Positions 1-11,044 of a DNA stretch of 64,000 nucleotides are shown in pieces. The notes beneath the pieces were generated by a model. The model saw only the letters and a program-made list of their open reading frames with translations, ran no database searches and was not told where the DNA came from. A program made the translations under genes and the position numbers. This DNA comes from Dictyophora rubrovolvata. Its lineage: Eukaryota > Basidiomycota > Agaricomycetes > Phallales > Phallaceae. Each line of letters opens with the position of its first letter. Within the stretch, counting starts at the first letter, position 1. The stretch covers positions 2,604,001 through 2,668,000 of the forward strand of contig CP114122.1 of assembly GCA_029959195.1 (NCBI GenBank). Reading direction: 5' to 3'.

Positions 1-226
1 GCCGCCAACGAGTCGCACATCGCACATGGAACGAGTGGTTTACGTTTGCCTTTATTAACTTGTGGAATTGCACACTTCTTCCCCCGTGCTCCTCTTGCGT
101 CTCCTGAAACACACTCGGGAGCAGAAGGAGCAGTATCTCAAAGAGGAAGTCATTGCTTCTTTGTTGCCGATATTTATCTGCAACCGCGGGGAAACTCTCT
201 CTGAAGAACTTGTAACCTCTCTTTGA
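1..226 (+). CDS. Possible 3' end of a gene cut by the window edge
   Basis: A plus-strand frame ends in TGA at 224-226. It reads as a charged, leucine-rich C-terminus (…REQKEQYLKEEVIASLL…). It is open only from about base 60, so an intron would have to precede it. Frame 1 is also open from base 1 to about 200, so the true frame is unclear. No family is recognised. The helical composition is compatible with the tail of a helical-repeat protein, but that is a guess. Confidence 0.25.
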
Positions 227-389
227 AGGTGCGTTCATTTGATAAATATGTGCTAGAGTGAAAATTCTTCGACTAGATAAAAACACGATACTGTAAACAG
301 ATTTGGCATAATGTACAATATTTTCAAAAGAAAGAATTCATAATAAACCCCTTGGTTGCAATTTCTTCCCAACAACAAAATGACTCCAC

Positions 390-1622
390 TCAATATATAT
401 CCTTCCCCCGAAAAAGAACAGTCCACACAGGCTTACCCTTACCCTTCAACCCCCCACTCTTCTTACTAACTAACCCATTGAAAATATTCTTCCCACAAAG
501 CCAATCAATTTTCCTCAAAAAATCCTGCTGATAAGGGTTCTCCTTCTCCCATCGTCTCCCGTACGAATCCAAAACATCATTATACTTGTTCTTGGACTCA
601 CTACTCGCGTACAAGATATTAATCTCAGCAGCCGTAGGCGATTCCCGGAGGGCTTGGTATATCGCCGTCAGAACTTCGTACACGGTGAGATATTTGTCGT
701 TTGTCGGGCTTGAACGGCCTCCAACGCGGATTTCCCAGGGGAGATGGGGCGATTGGAGGATCATGAGGGATGTCGGTGGGCGGGTTGCGTATTGGTGGAG
801 TCCACCGAAGCCTTGGCGGAAGAGGAGGTCTGGTTTAGTGAGGAGGGAGTAAGCGAAAGGTGGAATGGAGAGGTAGGTGTGTAGTTCAAAGGTGTGGTAA
901 GCTGACGGGTGTTTTTCCTTAGCGAGGATTATGAGTGGATGAATCATTTTATATTAAACTTACAAGAAAGACTCGATCTTCTTAGTGGTCTGTCAACGGG
1001 AGAATTGTACTCGTAGTCGAATTGATCCGGTTCGATGAATGTTGTAGAAATTGGGGAAGAAAAGCTGACTTGTTGGGTGTTGTCGGAATAAGGCGACATT
1101 TGATATCGGGATGAGGCAAGAAAAGTCGCCGAGCGTTTACGGTTACCATTACTATTACCATTCCATGAATATGAAGGTGAATAAGTATCATATCCCATTG
1201 ATTGATCGGACCATGAGTTCATATCTGGTCGAGCTGGAAGACTTTGACGACGTTGACGCCCTTTTTGCCATCGAACACAACTCAGTTTCAGAGAAACATG
1301 ATAACAAGTGATACTCACTGGGAGTTTGAAAAGTTTGAAACCCAAGCGCATTAGAATGCTCCTGATAAGGAGACATTACTGGCGTAGATGTAGGGTAATG
1401 AAATGAGTTCGGGGAACCAATGTTATTGCTGTTACCATACGAAACAGCAGGTTGCATCATCCCACTAGGCCGAAACGCAGATGAATTTGGGCTTGAGACA
1501 TTTCCAAAATCTTGGAAGAAACCGTTTCGTCTGGGCTGGCGAGCGGAATATGATGGTGACACGAGTGGGGGCACTGGCGCTACGGGTCGAAAGGGCTGGA
1601 AAGACTGGTAAGGGGATTGCAT
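390..1622 (-). CDS. DUF6699 domain protein
   Basis: The function is unknown. The C-terminal half has the DUF6699 pattern of fungal proteins: a hydrophobic start (SIPPFAYSLL), PPTSLMILQSPHLPWEIRV, then YLTVYEVLTAIYQAL and a W-rich end (IDWLCGKNIFNGL…PVWTVLF). I read three exons: 1622-1319, 1260-964 and 901-390, giving about 370 aa. The introns are 58 and 62 bases (GTGAGT…AAAAAG and GTAAGT…CCGTCAG), and the phases match. The N-terminal 200 residues are low-complexity and rich in Ser, Pro, Tyr and Asn, so probably disordered. The start at 1622 is the first Met in frame before a Pro/Ser-rich run. The gene lies head to head with another DUF6699 gene starting at 3232. The domain call is fairly secure; no role can be inferred. 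Confidence 0.75.
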
Positions 1623-3231
1623 TATCGATTTGTAAAGAGTTTGCGAAAGTGTGTGTGGGGTAAAAAAAGAGAATTTATATCAATGACTTGAAAGGCTGGT
1701 CGGTCGGACGAAGCAGAGAGAAGATCAAGAAGCCTCTCATATAGAAGGCACATTTTGCCACTTGGACCACTTGTGGTTTAGTGGACTATTTTGACCAACG
1801 GACGACTTCCTTCCTTTCTTTATTTGGTCCTTCCAAACCAAAAATGGGACGTCGTACATGGCTATTGGCAATTGCTGGTACCACTGGGATCTTTCGCCCG
1901 CACTCACGTCCAACTTCGCCATTTATTTTTGTGACTCACGACTGTCACTAATAGGCACAGCCAATTTTGCAAATGCACATCATGATGCCAGACACATTTA
2001 CTAGTCATCGTTTAGCCAAAATTGGGTCGCATTGGACACACTTTTAGCTGCTATTTAAATGAACAAACACCGAGATACGAGAAAGCGTTAAAGCGCAGCG
2101 GTTTTTATTCAGGTTTGGCACTATTTAATACGTCTCAGAGCTGTACACAAGTATGTCAAAACTTCGACAAACATCATACAACTTGATCGATTCTTATTGG
2201 TTTGTAACTGGCTCCTTGTCAGCTGTCAATTGTTGTCAACGAGGGCGGTGACAAGTGTCCTTATGTAGATGGAACAGATCCATTACAAGTCATTCTTCTT
2301 CTTGCAACATTTTTCACATGTTTACCACAACATTGGATAACCATGATGTTCCGCCGTTCTGACGACTCCGGCATGTCCTCTGAGATAAGATTGTCTTATT
2401 TTAGAAGTCTTATTTTATAGATCGATCAGGGTGGAGTAGCATCTAGCAGCATCCATCTCCGGTTTTAAAAGGGGAGGGATTTGGATTTTTTAGGGGTTTT
2501 AGTTTAATCACTCGACACTTTTTAATGCGGTTACCAAGATCTGTCTAATCATAATGTTGTGGATATATCTGTGTGATAAATCCTGTTGTGAAAATAACAC
2601 GTATATAGATGTGGCCGACCTTCTCCTCAAAACTTCAAGTTGATTCCAGATCGACCGCCCAAACCATGCCGCATAATACTGATGAACTCAACATTTGCGA
2701 AAATCAAAATGTTTGCAGCGAATCATTTACCTCCACTGATAATGAACTCAAAATGCGGATTGCCTAAGATGTATCGAGCGCTTACGTTGCTATCGGTCTC
2801 GTTGATAATATAATAAACATCACAGCATCGTATTTACTCCTTTGTGTTGGAAAGTACAGAAAATCAAACCGCATATGGAAAAAGAGCTAGCCGAAAAGAA
2901 CTCCGACTCGCAACCACCTGCAACCACTCGTCCCTTACGACTGTTTTGATCAAAACTCCCACGTTGCCATATCGCAATTCACCTTCGCTATATATCAGGT
3001 GCGTACGTATACGTGAAGCAAGACAATAAAACTCCTGTCATCGGACACATTTTGACAAAGGGGAAGCAAGTTCGGTGGAAACTCTAAAGGAGAAGGTTTA
3101 CGGTAAACACAGTCAATTAAACTATGACAGCAGCGCCGGGGGCTGACTCCTAACTTTTTGCTCCTAATGTATATAAGTACGAATTTTACAAGGCCATAAT
3201 CCGACTTTATCTCTCTCAATTCTATCATCTC
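1623..3231. other. Divergent intergenic region between two DUF6699 genes
   Basis: This 1.6 kb region separates two divergently transcribed genes and must hold both promoters. A TATA-like element (TATATAAG) lies at 3170-3177, about 60 bases before the start at 3232. Short ORFs in it, for example 1737-1922 on the minus strand, show no recognisable domain. I see no repeat or mobile element. Confidence 0.6.
3170..3177 (+). promoter_or_regulatory. TATA-like element of the 3232 DUF6699 gene
   Basis: TATATAAG sits about 55-60 bases upstream of the ATG at 3232. A pyrimidine-rich stretch (TTTATCTCTCTC) lies between them, which is a usual fungal core-promoter arrangement. Confidence 0.5.
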
Positions 3232-3996
3232 ATGGCGTATTATGTGCCTGTTCTTCCACAACAAATTATCACGCCCGGTATAGCTGCCGCGGTGCCACTA
3301 CCGCCCTCTCCCTTCGGATCGCCCTACACAACACCTTATGGTTCGCCTTACGCTTCTCCCAACGCCGTGCTCGTACCTCTACCGTCTTCTCCAATGATCC
3401 CCGTAATTGCATCCCTTCCTGGAACACCAGCATCAAACCCTCTCCCGCTGCCACCGGCTCCCAATCCTCCCATGACACTCGCCACCGACTTCTTATGCCA
3501 TCCACTTCTCGCATTCGATCCATATAACCCCAAGCTTATATGGGACGTTCGCAGCCCGCCAGAAATGGCTCGCACAAATAAGCCACAGCCCAGATTATTG
3601 CAGAATCTGGGTCATCTGAACGAGCACGCTATGTCTCCCCCGTGGACTTTCATCCGCATCAGATGCTCCTTATTACCCTGGATCATTGAATACGACAATC
3701 TTGCTGGGATAAAAGTAGGAGATATATTCGATGTGTTGTATGATTTTTTGAGGGAACGCGTCAGCAGGAGTGATTGGAAAGATGAATCTCCCGAGTTTCA
3801 AGACAAACTGATTGATACGTGGCGAAGACGATGTGCGCGGGAGGGTGAGATTCGTGGAAGGAGGTATAGATTAGAAGAAGAAAATGCGGGTATTAGAAGA
3901 GTGGATTGGTTACTCTGGGATCATGAATTTTTGGGACTGGAATATGTCGGACAGTCGGAACCTGAGACGTGGGTTGTTCATTTCAGATCTAAGTGA
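3232..3996 (+). CDS. DUF6699 domain protein, single exon
   Basis: This is a 254-aa intronless protein of unknown function. Residues 1-85 are Pro/Ser/Ala-rich with short repeats (PFGSPYTTPYGSPYASP), so likely disordered. From about residue 90 the DUF6699 pattern starts: HPLLAFDP…LIWDVRSPPEMA. It continues with WTFIRIRCSLLPWIIEY, the helix IKVGDIFDVLYDFLRERV, an Arg-rich stretch (WRRRCAREGEIRGRRYRLEEE) and the closing VDWLLWDHEFLGLEY. Arg-rich linkers like this are frequent in the family. It is divergent from the DUF6699 gene at 390-1622 and only distantly similar to it. The start is the only Met before the domain, with a TATA-like element about 60 bases upstream. Confidence 0.85.
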   Translation: MAYYVPVLPQQIITPGIAAAVPLPPSPFGSPYTTPYGSPYASPNAVLVPLPSSPMIPVIASLPGTPASNPLPLPPAPNPPMTLATDFLCHPLLAFDPYNPKLIWDVRSPPEMARTNKPQPRLLQNLGHLNEHAMSPPWTFIRIRCSLLPWIIEYDNLAGIKVGDIFDVLYDFLRERVSRSDWKDESPEFQDKLIDTWRRRCAREGEIRGRRYRLEEENAGIRRVDWLLWDHEFLGLEYVGQSEPETWVVHFRSK

Positions 3997-4987
3997 CACA
4001 TTTATTTCAAAGGAGCGTTGATACCTATATATATAATATTTATGTATAATAATAATACCCGGAGTGTATATGACTGCTTGGGACTTTAGCTTCTACGCTT
4101 GAATCAGAAACGTTTAGCTATTTTGCGATATGTAATACGACCTCTTAAGCACTCAATCTGTGCTGAAAAAAAAAAGTCAGGTTAACTTGTACTGGATTTG
4201 TGCCACTTGAATCCTTTGATCCTCTAGTTTTTTTAAACATTCCACAAGACAGCATATTCGACCAATAGAAGTTGGGAGCTGGTGAAGCGGAGCAGTCGAG
4301 CCAAAGTCACCAAGGCAAGCATACAGCCTGCCATGAGTTATATACACAGGAGAAAAATACGAGACTCTTAGATAAATGTATAACCAGCCTGGACACTATA
4401 TCACTAGAGGCGTTTGAGACTGCAAATCCCTTACATGCATACATCATACGTGTAATCACCAATCTACATTGCATGTCACCGTCTGAATTCAATTGACAAT
4501 ATCAAGCTTGCAGTATTCTAACGTCCCTACGCAAAAAGTAGAGTCCAGACCAGACTTAAACTTTTTTTCGTATTACTATCACGTGGATGTAAAACTACAA
4601 ACAAATAAAAACAAACATTACATGAAATTTTAGATGGACGAGAAGAGCGCTTGAATCGCATGTATGCGGTGGAAAACGCAGTCACAGTGACTGACTGAGT
4701 TTTATTCGGAATAGCGGCTTGGTACCAGCGCCAATACATTCCAGGGAGATTCGAGCGATGCGGAGAGTGAAACGACACCAAACGCGTTCGCTGCCATGAC
4801 GGTCAATAACTCATGTCTTTGTCGAAGGTGTTCGTCCAGCTGTTTTCACTCAATAACTTCGACAACCAGAAAAAAAGGTGAAACGTAAGCAGGTTATAAA
4901 AAGAATGTTGGACACTTTCGTCATTTTACCACTTTACTTTCACTCTCGCACTCTCGCACTTCTCATCTTCAAACGCGTACAGTATAA

Positions 4988-6146
4988 ATGCCTCATCTCA
5001 TTACTGAAGCCAAGTCCGCTATTGAACATCTCAAACACTTCCAACACGTTATCGAACTTAGGGAACATCCTACTGGCCAGGGCGGGACATCAGATGTTTG
5101 GAAGGGGAAGCTGCAACATAGTGAAGACGTGGTGAGTAGATTTTCTTACGATCTAGTTCGACAAGTCTCAATGTGCATACAATAAGGTCGCAGTCAAAGT
5201 CCAGCGCGCAGTGAAGGACGAAGAAGACATGAACCCACCCGAGGTCAGCTGCTCTGAACCGTTTACTTTTGATGAGAGCACGCTGAGCATATGTGCAACC
5301 ATAATTAGAGAGAGGCAACGATTTGGTCTTTCCTTAAACACCCAAACATCTGTCCTTTTTATGGCATTTATGATGTGGATGGCCGGCTTGCTCTCGTAAC
5401 TCCTTGGTATGGTAACGGCAGTGCAAATGTCTACTTGCGAAACAGACTATCCGCTGGTTCTAAGAGCATTGTGAGTTGTCTTTGTACCTTTCGGAAGGAA
5501 CTACATTTATTAAGCGGGAGTGTATGCTATATTAGATTCATGAGATCACACAAGGCGTCGCGTACCTCCACTCTCGAGGCATCGTTCATGGTGATTTGAA
5601 AGGGGTCCGTGCTTTATCTCTTCTTATAAAGCACCTTTTGAGCGCGTTCCTCTCACTTGTTCAGGACAATGTAATGATAGATGACGACGGTCACGCCAGA
5701 ATCATCGACTTCGGTCAATCTCGCATTTTGACGCCTGACTTACCTGACGTTGGTCCAACGAAAACAGCCTGCTCATTACATTGGTGTGCTCCAGAGCTCT
5801 TTTTCATGGGAGACTCCCAATCAACATATGCGTCGGATGTCTACTCGTGGGCATGCACCGTTCTTGAGGTATGTCCAACTGGTTGGACGACTCTCAAAAA
5901 AACACGCGGTTCACGATTACATAAACTCAGCTCTTAACGGGAAAATTGCCATATGCTGGTTTAAAAAATGTCCAGGTTTACCAGATGAAGTATAAGAAAG
6001 AACCACCGGTTGTATCGGCCAAAGCGATCAAATACGAGGTCACTGACCCGAATTCACTTTGTCAACTCTTGAATCGATGCTGGGGCGAACCTGGTACGAG
6101 ACCCGGCATTGAAGAAATCAAAGACCAGCTGCAACTCATGCTATGA
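4988..6146 (+). CDS. TKL-like protein kinase
   Basis: This is a small stand-alone kinase domain of about 283 aa. I read six exons: 4988-5131, 5187-5243, 5309-5470, 5536-5604, 5665-5868 and 5931-6146. All phases fit. The glycine loop (GQGGTSDVWKG) is near residue 30 and the VAVK lysine is at residue 52. The catalytic loop HGDLKGDN is at 139-146, DFG at 159-161, and the APE motif (WCAPE) follows. The DVYSWACTVLE helix and the C-terminal RPGIEEIKDQL complete the fold. All catalytic residues are present, so activity is expected. HGDLK in place of HRDLK is common in the large Agaricomycete TKL families. No regulatory domain is fused to it. A TATA-like TTATAAAA lies at about 4894, some 90 bases upstream. 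The substrate is unknown. Confidence 0.9.
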
Positions 6147-6386
6147 TAAATCGAAGAAAAGAACATCCTTTAAGAGTCCCCAGGACTTGTACGAACCTAA
6201 TCTATCCACACGGTACAACATTACACATGGACTGCTTATAGCCATAATTTTTTCATCTTTTTGCTGTTTTACTGAAGTATACTATCATTTAGTTTATTAA
6301 TTTGCTATATAATACAATAATATCATCTAGTGTATATTATACTTTTAATTGTTGTCGTATTCTGTTTAATAATACGTGTTTCTTAT

Positions 6387-7107
6387 TTATATCAGTTTGT
6401 GTGAGGAAGAGGGCGGGTCTACCATACCTGCTATCAATGTTATAATTAAGCTGGAATCAAACATTAGAATTATCAAGAAATAGCGTGAAAAAAAAAGAAT
6501 ATTCCTACCGATATAGATAATAGAAGAAGGACAAAAGATAATAACCCAGCTTGATAAAGGTCTCCTTTTTATGCGACGGTAAGGTTCTGAAAATTTCAGT
6601 GGCGTCGAACATATGTTTTCGCTGAATTATCCTAGTATAATTGTTTGGAAATTCAGAAACACAAGAGTAAGTTGGGTTCGTATTACCTGTTAATATTGAA
6701 CGCCGTGAGAGGTATATTCAGCAATAACGCGGTCCATTGACCAGATAGTAAGAACAAGATCGTAAGAAGGGCATGAGCGGTATTTTCTGGGAGAACAAAC
6801 TGCAAAGCAAAATGACATTATTCATATAGAATGAAATGTATACTGAGACCCACGTGGTTCAATCTGTCGCACAAATCCATAGGATTGATATAGTCGCATT
6901 CCAAATCGGAGAACATGATGATCTGGAAAGGAGGCGTTGTGAAGATACACAAAACTAGAAAGCAAATGGTTTACATAAAAAATCAATACAAACAAGAGAG
7001 CGGCAGCCCAAAGTGCAGCAAAAAGGAATAACCAAGCTTTGGTAAAAGAAATTGCGATCAGCGGTCGTGGTTTACATCGACTTTTTAGGCGTACCTTCCC
7101 AAGTCAT
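6387..7107 (-). CDS. ERV14: Erv14/cornichon-family ER cargo receptor
   Basis: This is a small membrane protein of COPII vesicles that carries transmembrane cargo out of the ER. I read six short exons giving about 147 aa. The first exon is ATGACTTGGGAAG at 7107-7095, followed by introns with clean GT-AG borders. The order of motifs is diagnostic: MTWEAWLFLFAALWAA (first membrane segment), SDLECDYINPMDLCDRLN (the cornichon signature), and a second hydrophobic segment LLTILFLLSGQWTALLLN followed by AFNINR. Then come MFDATEIFRTLPSHKKE and a third segment LGYYLLSFFYYLYR. The last exon gives LIITLIAGMVDPPSSSHKLI, ending at TAA 6387-6389. The exons are too short to appear as long ORFs. The family call is very secure; the last exon border is less so. 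Confidence 0.92.
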
Positions 7108-7330
7108 TATCAAGCTGTCTGGTCGTCAGGTCCGATCAAGAAACCGTAGGAATAAATCTTGAGATTTGAAAGCCAAACACCGAGCAGTCGTAGTCAGTAC
7201 TAGTCAGTGTGCGGCCGCCGGCGGGTCGTGTGCTAAGTGCTTGAAGAAAAGTCTATCATTATGTAAGCAGCTGGAAAGGCTAGAATCGCGGAACCATCCG
7301 ACCATCCGGTATCATCCACTAATAATTTAG

Positions 7331-7840
7331 CTAGAATGGCGCGTACTCACCTCCATCCCGTTCTGTGCCTTCAATATTCCAACCGGCAGGACAACGATAT
7401 TTGCATGCCTGCGAATAATGATCTCTACAAAGCTTTTTCCGTATCTCGCAAAACGTAGGGAAGGATTCAAAGCGGAAAAGACGGAGTCCAAGACGATGTG
7501 GGATGTTATTAGTTAGATATTGAAGCAAAGAGCGTGGATCAGTGTTTGTGATGTTGTAACTACCTATCATTTTTCGCTGTTCAGTTCAAAGTGCAGAATA
7601 GAAAAGGCAGTAAATGGGTGGATTTACCCGTTGAATCAGTAGGAGGCTGGACTACACACAAATGAATTTACGGCCTCGAGGCCCGCGCCCAACCCACCAC
7701 CATGCCACTTGCCTTCGCAGAAGTTCTCTTCAAAACTGTGTATGTCCCTCTGAATCACCATAAAAGGAGAGAAGGAAACTGTCGGCACAGGTCGATAAAC
7801 CATTGTGAAAACAAAAGTGTCTCTTGTGTACTATGTATAT
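7331..7840 (-). CDS. Unrecognised short minus-strand ORFs
   Basis: Upstream of ERV14 the minus strand has an ATG at about 7803 (MVYRPVPTVSFSPFM…). It also has a 79-aa frame at 7570-7331 rich in Cys and Arg (FCEIRKKLCRDHYSQACKYRCPAG). GT and AG signals that could join them exist, but no combination gives a family I know. They may be a small real gene or only the 5' leader region of ERV14. Confidence 0.18.
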
Positions 7841-8474
7841 ACACCTGTCGCACAAAGGGATCAATGAGGGATCAATGACTCGTTTGCCAGTGTTAAGGAC
7901 ATAAAGGTAGTCCTTCTAATGACCTAGTTAAAACGTGGATCGATCAATCTTTCGGTTGTGGTTTTTTATAATTAGAACAAAGGACAGTGAAGGGTATATA
8001 GTGTAGGCAAAATTTCTTCAAAGAGCACGAAAAAACCGACCCCTAAATTTTTCATATCCAAAGCCGCAATAGTACTCTCAATACACTGAAGCATTCTCAG
8101 TTAGGACATTTATAGGAAGCTACATACGTCGTCATAAGTTGCAGGTATGTATCCTTTCCGAGCATTTTCATAACTAATGACTTGCTGCGCTAGTGTTCTC
8201 TTTCTTATGCTCTTTACCATGTACATGGGTGCCCACTGAGCCGCCGCTAAGCCTCAAAAGGGCGAAAACATGATCGGTAACATACAGTTGCCCGTAATTT
8301 GGAGAAAGAAAAATGTATGGTATAAGACAGGTATTTGTGGGTATTGTTACAATCTCGAATTTACAAATAGCTAATACAAAAATCCCATAATGATAGGCAT
8401 ACACAATGCACAATGCTGAACGAAGATGAATAAAGATATAATATTTCCAGATACCCACTATTAACACCTGAGGT

Positions 8475-9849
8475 TCAACTCGAGCAGGGAGGATCAAGAA
8501 ACGTGACCTGTCCAAGTCCACTCTCTTCAATATCCGAGAGGACGGCATCGAGATTTTGAATAAAGGTAATATGGCCACTCGTACTCGCCGCAACGACCAT
8601 TCCGCAAGGTCTTCCAGGTTTGGTGATCCGATTTAGGCCTTCAATATCCTCTTTCTCGTGAGCACTAACGATCGCGCCTGCGTCACCGGGGTATGCAAAA
8701 GTGCCACCCCACGGATGTGAAACGGCTATATAGTCTAGTCGACGAACACCTCGGCCATCCCTGGGTAGCCGATATAGTGATTTAATACCATTCACGGTGC
8801 CAATGGTATGGGCCGTAGTACGTCCACGCTTCGACACGACCAGCCCCGTTTCTAGCTTCCCCACCCGGCTCGGTTTAATCTGCTTAAACAAAGGCGTCCG
8901 CGGTTTCGCTGCCGATACAGCTTTTGTAGTGGCGGCACGCGTTATCTCGGCCACAGCCCAGATTGTCGAGGCGGGTGTGGCGAGCGAAGGCGCCAGGCTG
9001 AGTATGGAAGAAAGTTGGGAACCGGGTGAACCCGGGGTAGGAGGAGTGGATACTCCAATGATTTGTCCAAGCTCAAAGGTTCCTTGGAGTTCGTTCCGGC
9101 GTGCCTCCAAAGCAGCACGCTGAAAAGAATCAGTGTTAACGATGTCTCTGCACAGTTCATCCTCATCCTCATAGCTTTTATCCCTGTCGGCGACGCTAGG
9201 TTGAGAAATGACGTCGCCCTTCGACACTTGGTACGTCGGCGGAACAGTCAACATGCACACCGACTTCGAATGTGAGGATAGGTGAATGTACCCTCCAAGG
9301 CTCACCGAATGCCTGTCGTTGTGTATTAATCCACACGACGCTCCAGGGGACGGTACGTCTGTTTGCTTCAGTACAGACTGGCTGGGGAGAACATTCCGGT
9401 CGGCGTTGTTGGCGAAGACGGCCGGGTACGATTGTCGTACGTGCACATGGAATGTGAAATCCGTCTCAATCAAAAGATCCTCAACTCTATGAGGGTTGGC
9501 CACACCAATTAAAAGTACGGGGTAACAATGAGGCTTGAGCCTGACGGGAGGAAAAAGAGGCTGGTCAGGGAAGGGAAAAATAGCGATAGTTTTGAAAAAA
9601 AAAAACCCACCCAACGAGGCTAATTTCATAAGGTTCATTATCTTGAATAACATTTTCAATTTTGGTGGCCAGGTCATCGAAAATTTTCATCGCCAACCGG
9701 CTGCTGGGATCGGTGGAGGGTAAAGGTTCATACAAGTCCCCATCTGGAAGGTCTATGGGGATAAATTGAATAAGCTTGGCACGGGTTTGCTAAGGTTGTC
9801 TTTAGGGTGGGTAATTAAGCGCTGTGGAAGATGGGTTACGTACCAACAT
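8475..9849 (-). CDS. Trypsin-fold (pseudo)protease-like protein
   Basis: This is a protein of about 416 aa. Its layout matches fungal proteins with a trypsin-like fold: a YPVLLIGVA strand, then SLGGYIHLS…VCMLTV, a long linker, VSKRGRTTAHTIGTVNGI, and a terminal TFAYPGDAGAIVSAHE…RPCGMVVAAST. The fold's usual GDSG nucleophile motif reads GDAG, and no His is seen where the ALTxHHV strand usually carries it (MLTVPPTYQ). It is therefore probably not an active protease. I read exons 9849-9844 (only ATGTTG), 9789-9611 and 9540-8475. Intron 1 is GTACGT…CTTAG. Intron 2 is 9541-9610 with a CCCTGAC branch site. An alternative acceptor at 9561 would need a weaker donor. The family assignment is from pattern memory. 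Confidence 0.65.
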
Positions 9850-11044
9850 TGTGGAATCTAGAGATAGGTAAAGCAGGGGGAGAACCTGACTGGCGTGGCT
9901 AGGACTTGCAGGTCGACCTTTATAGTCCTCTGGGTCACTTAGGACAAATCATTGAGTGCTGAGTATTACGTGTTCTCGTCCATACCATGTGGACATGGCC
10001 GTTGCGACATCTTGCAATTGTCGTCCAGGAATATGGTGCAATGGACCCATGGACTGTGAATGAGCTGATAGATGTAAACGAGATTTACACGAGCTTGATC
10101 CCCCCCACATATAAGTCATATACTCCCAATTTTCAAATAAATATGTACCTTTACGAAAAAGGATATGACGAACCCTAGCTAGATGGTAAATATGTTGTCG
10201 ACGTCCGGTGAAGAGGAAGTTTCGGTTCTCTCCGAGCGCGGGCGCTTATCCATCCACATCTTAAGTCTCAATCATCACGCAAACGACGAATCCTATATAT
10301 TTTCTCTGGCAAGGTTTAGCACCAATTTCATTTACTTTCATATGCTGATTGACACGGCAGACGCTTTTGACCTCTTTGGATGTCAATGCTTGGTCAATGT
10401 CCTTCTAGTGGAATTGCTTGGGAATTGCTTCATACAACACCTCAAATCCATACGGTGGGCCGCCGACGACATCCAAACGATCATTCGAATCAACTAACTG
10501 ATTGCCTCAAAATCGTGCATAACTCCATCATCAGCTATGCCACAGGAAACGCGGGGAAGAGCCATGTATGGCAAAGACTGGGGAAAAATGCACGCCTATC
10601 ATTTTTTTCTAAGCCCGTCGGGCTCGGATCGAATAATAACCGATCTCAAGATACAGACGGGCTCTTTTAATGCAAGCTGGTTATTAGGGGTCATATATAC
10701 CTAGTATCTTAATGGTGGAGGAACGAATTGGAAGAAAGAAAGCGATAGAGTTTCGGCTTGCTCCGGACGCGTGCTGAATTTCAGACCCAGAATTGACATC
10801 AAATGTGTAATCTATTTGTTTCGTAGCTTCCTCATGTTTCTTTCGTGTGCTGACAATATCATTCTCAGCTTGAGCTCTCAATAATCACAACCCATATGGA
10901 GCCTGTATTTTTCCCAGCAAAAGAGGCATCTCACAAATCCTATACCGATTGGACAACCTAGTTCCCCGTGAAAATACGCAATTCGCATATAAAGAACCCA
11001 TCTTTGAGCTTCTAAATTATATCATATTCTCGCCCCATCGCACA
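9850..11044. other. Intergenic region with no supported gene
   Basis: Short plus-strand ORFs at 9987-10178 and 10183-10497 and a minus-strand ORF at 10684-10881 have no recognisable domain and no convincing splice partners. The region holds the promoter of the reductase starting at 11045 (TATAAAG at 10988-10994) and of the divergent gene ending its 5' side at 9849. A small inverted repeat (AGCCCG/CGGGCT) lies at about 10612-10624. Confidence 0.5.
10988..10994 (+). promoter_or_regulatory. TATA box of the 11045 reductase
   Basis: TATAAAG lies about 55 bases before the ATG at 11045. The spacing is the same as for the TATA-like elements of several other genes in the window. Confidence 0.55.

Noticed and set aside
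7331-7570. Cys-containing ORF considered as a COX6B/CHCH protein (ending CPAGW…ERDGG)
   Set aside because: The cysteine spacing does not fit twin CX9C, and no matching upstream exon (CWQNY-like) was found.
8466-8480. GGTTCAACTC resembling a tRNA B box
   Set aside because: There is no A box at the right distance and no cloverleaf. It lies at the 3' end of the pseudoprotease-like gene.
10612-10660. GC-rich inverted repeat followed by a T run, like a bacterial terminator
   Set aside because: The window is clearly fungal, the arms are only 6 bases, and no gene ends there.
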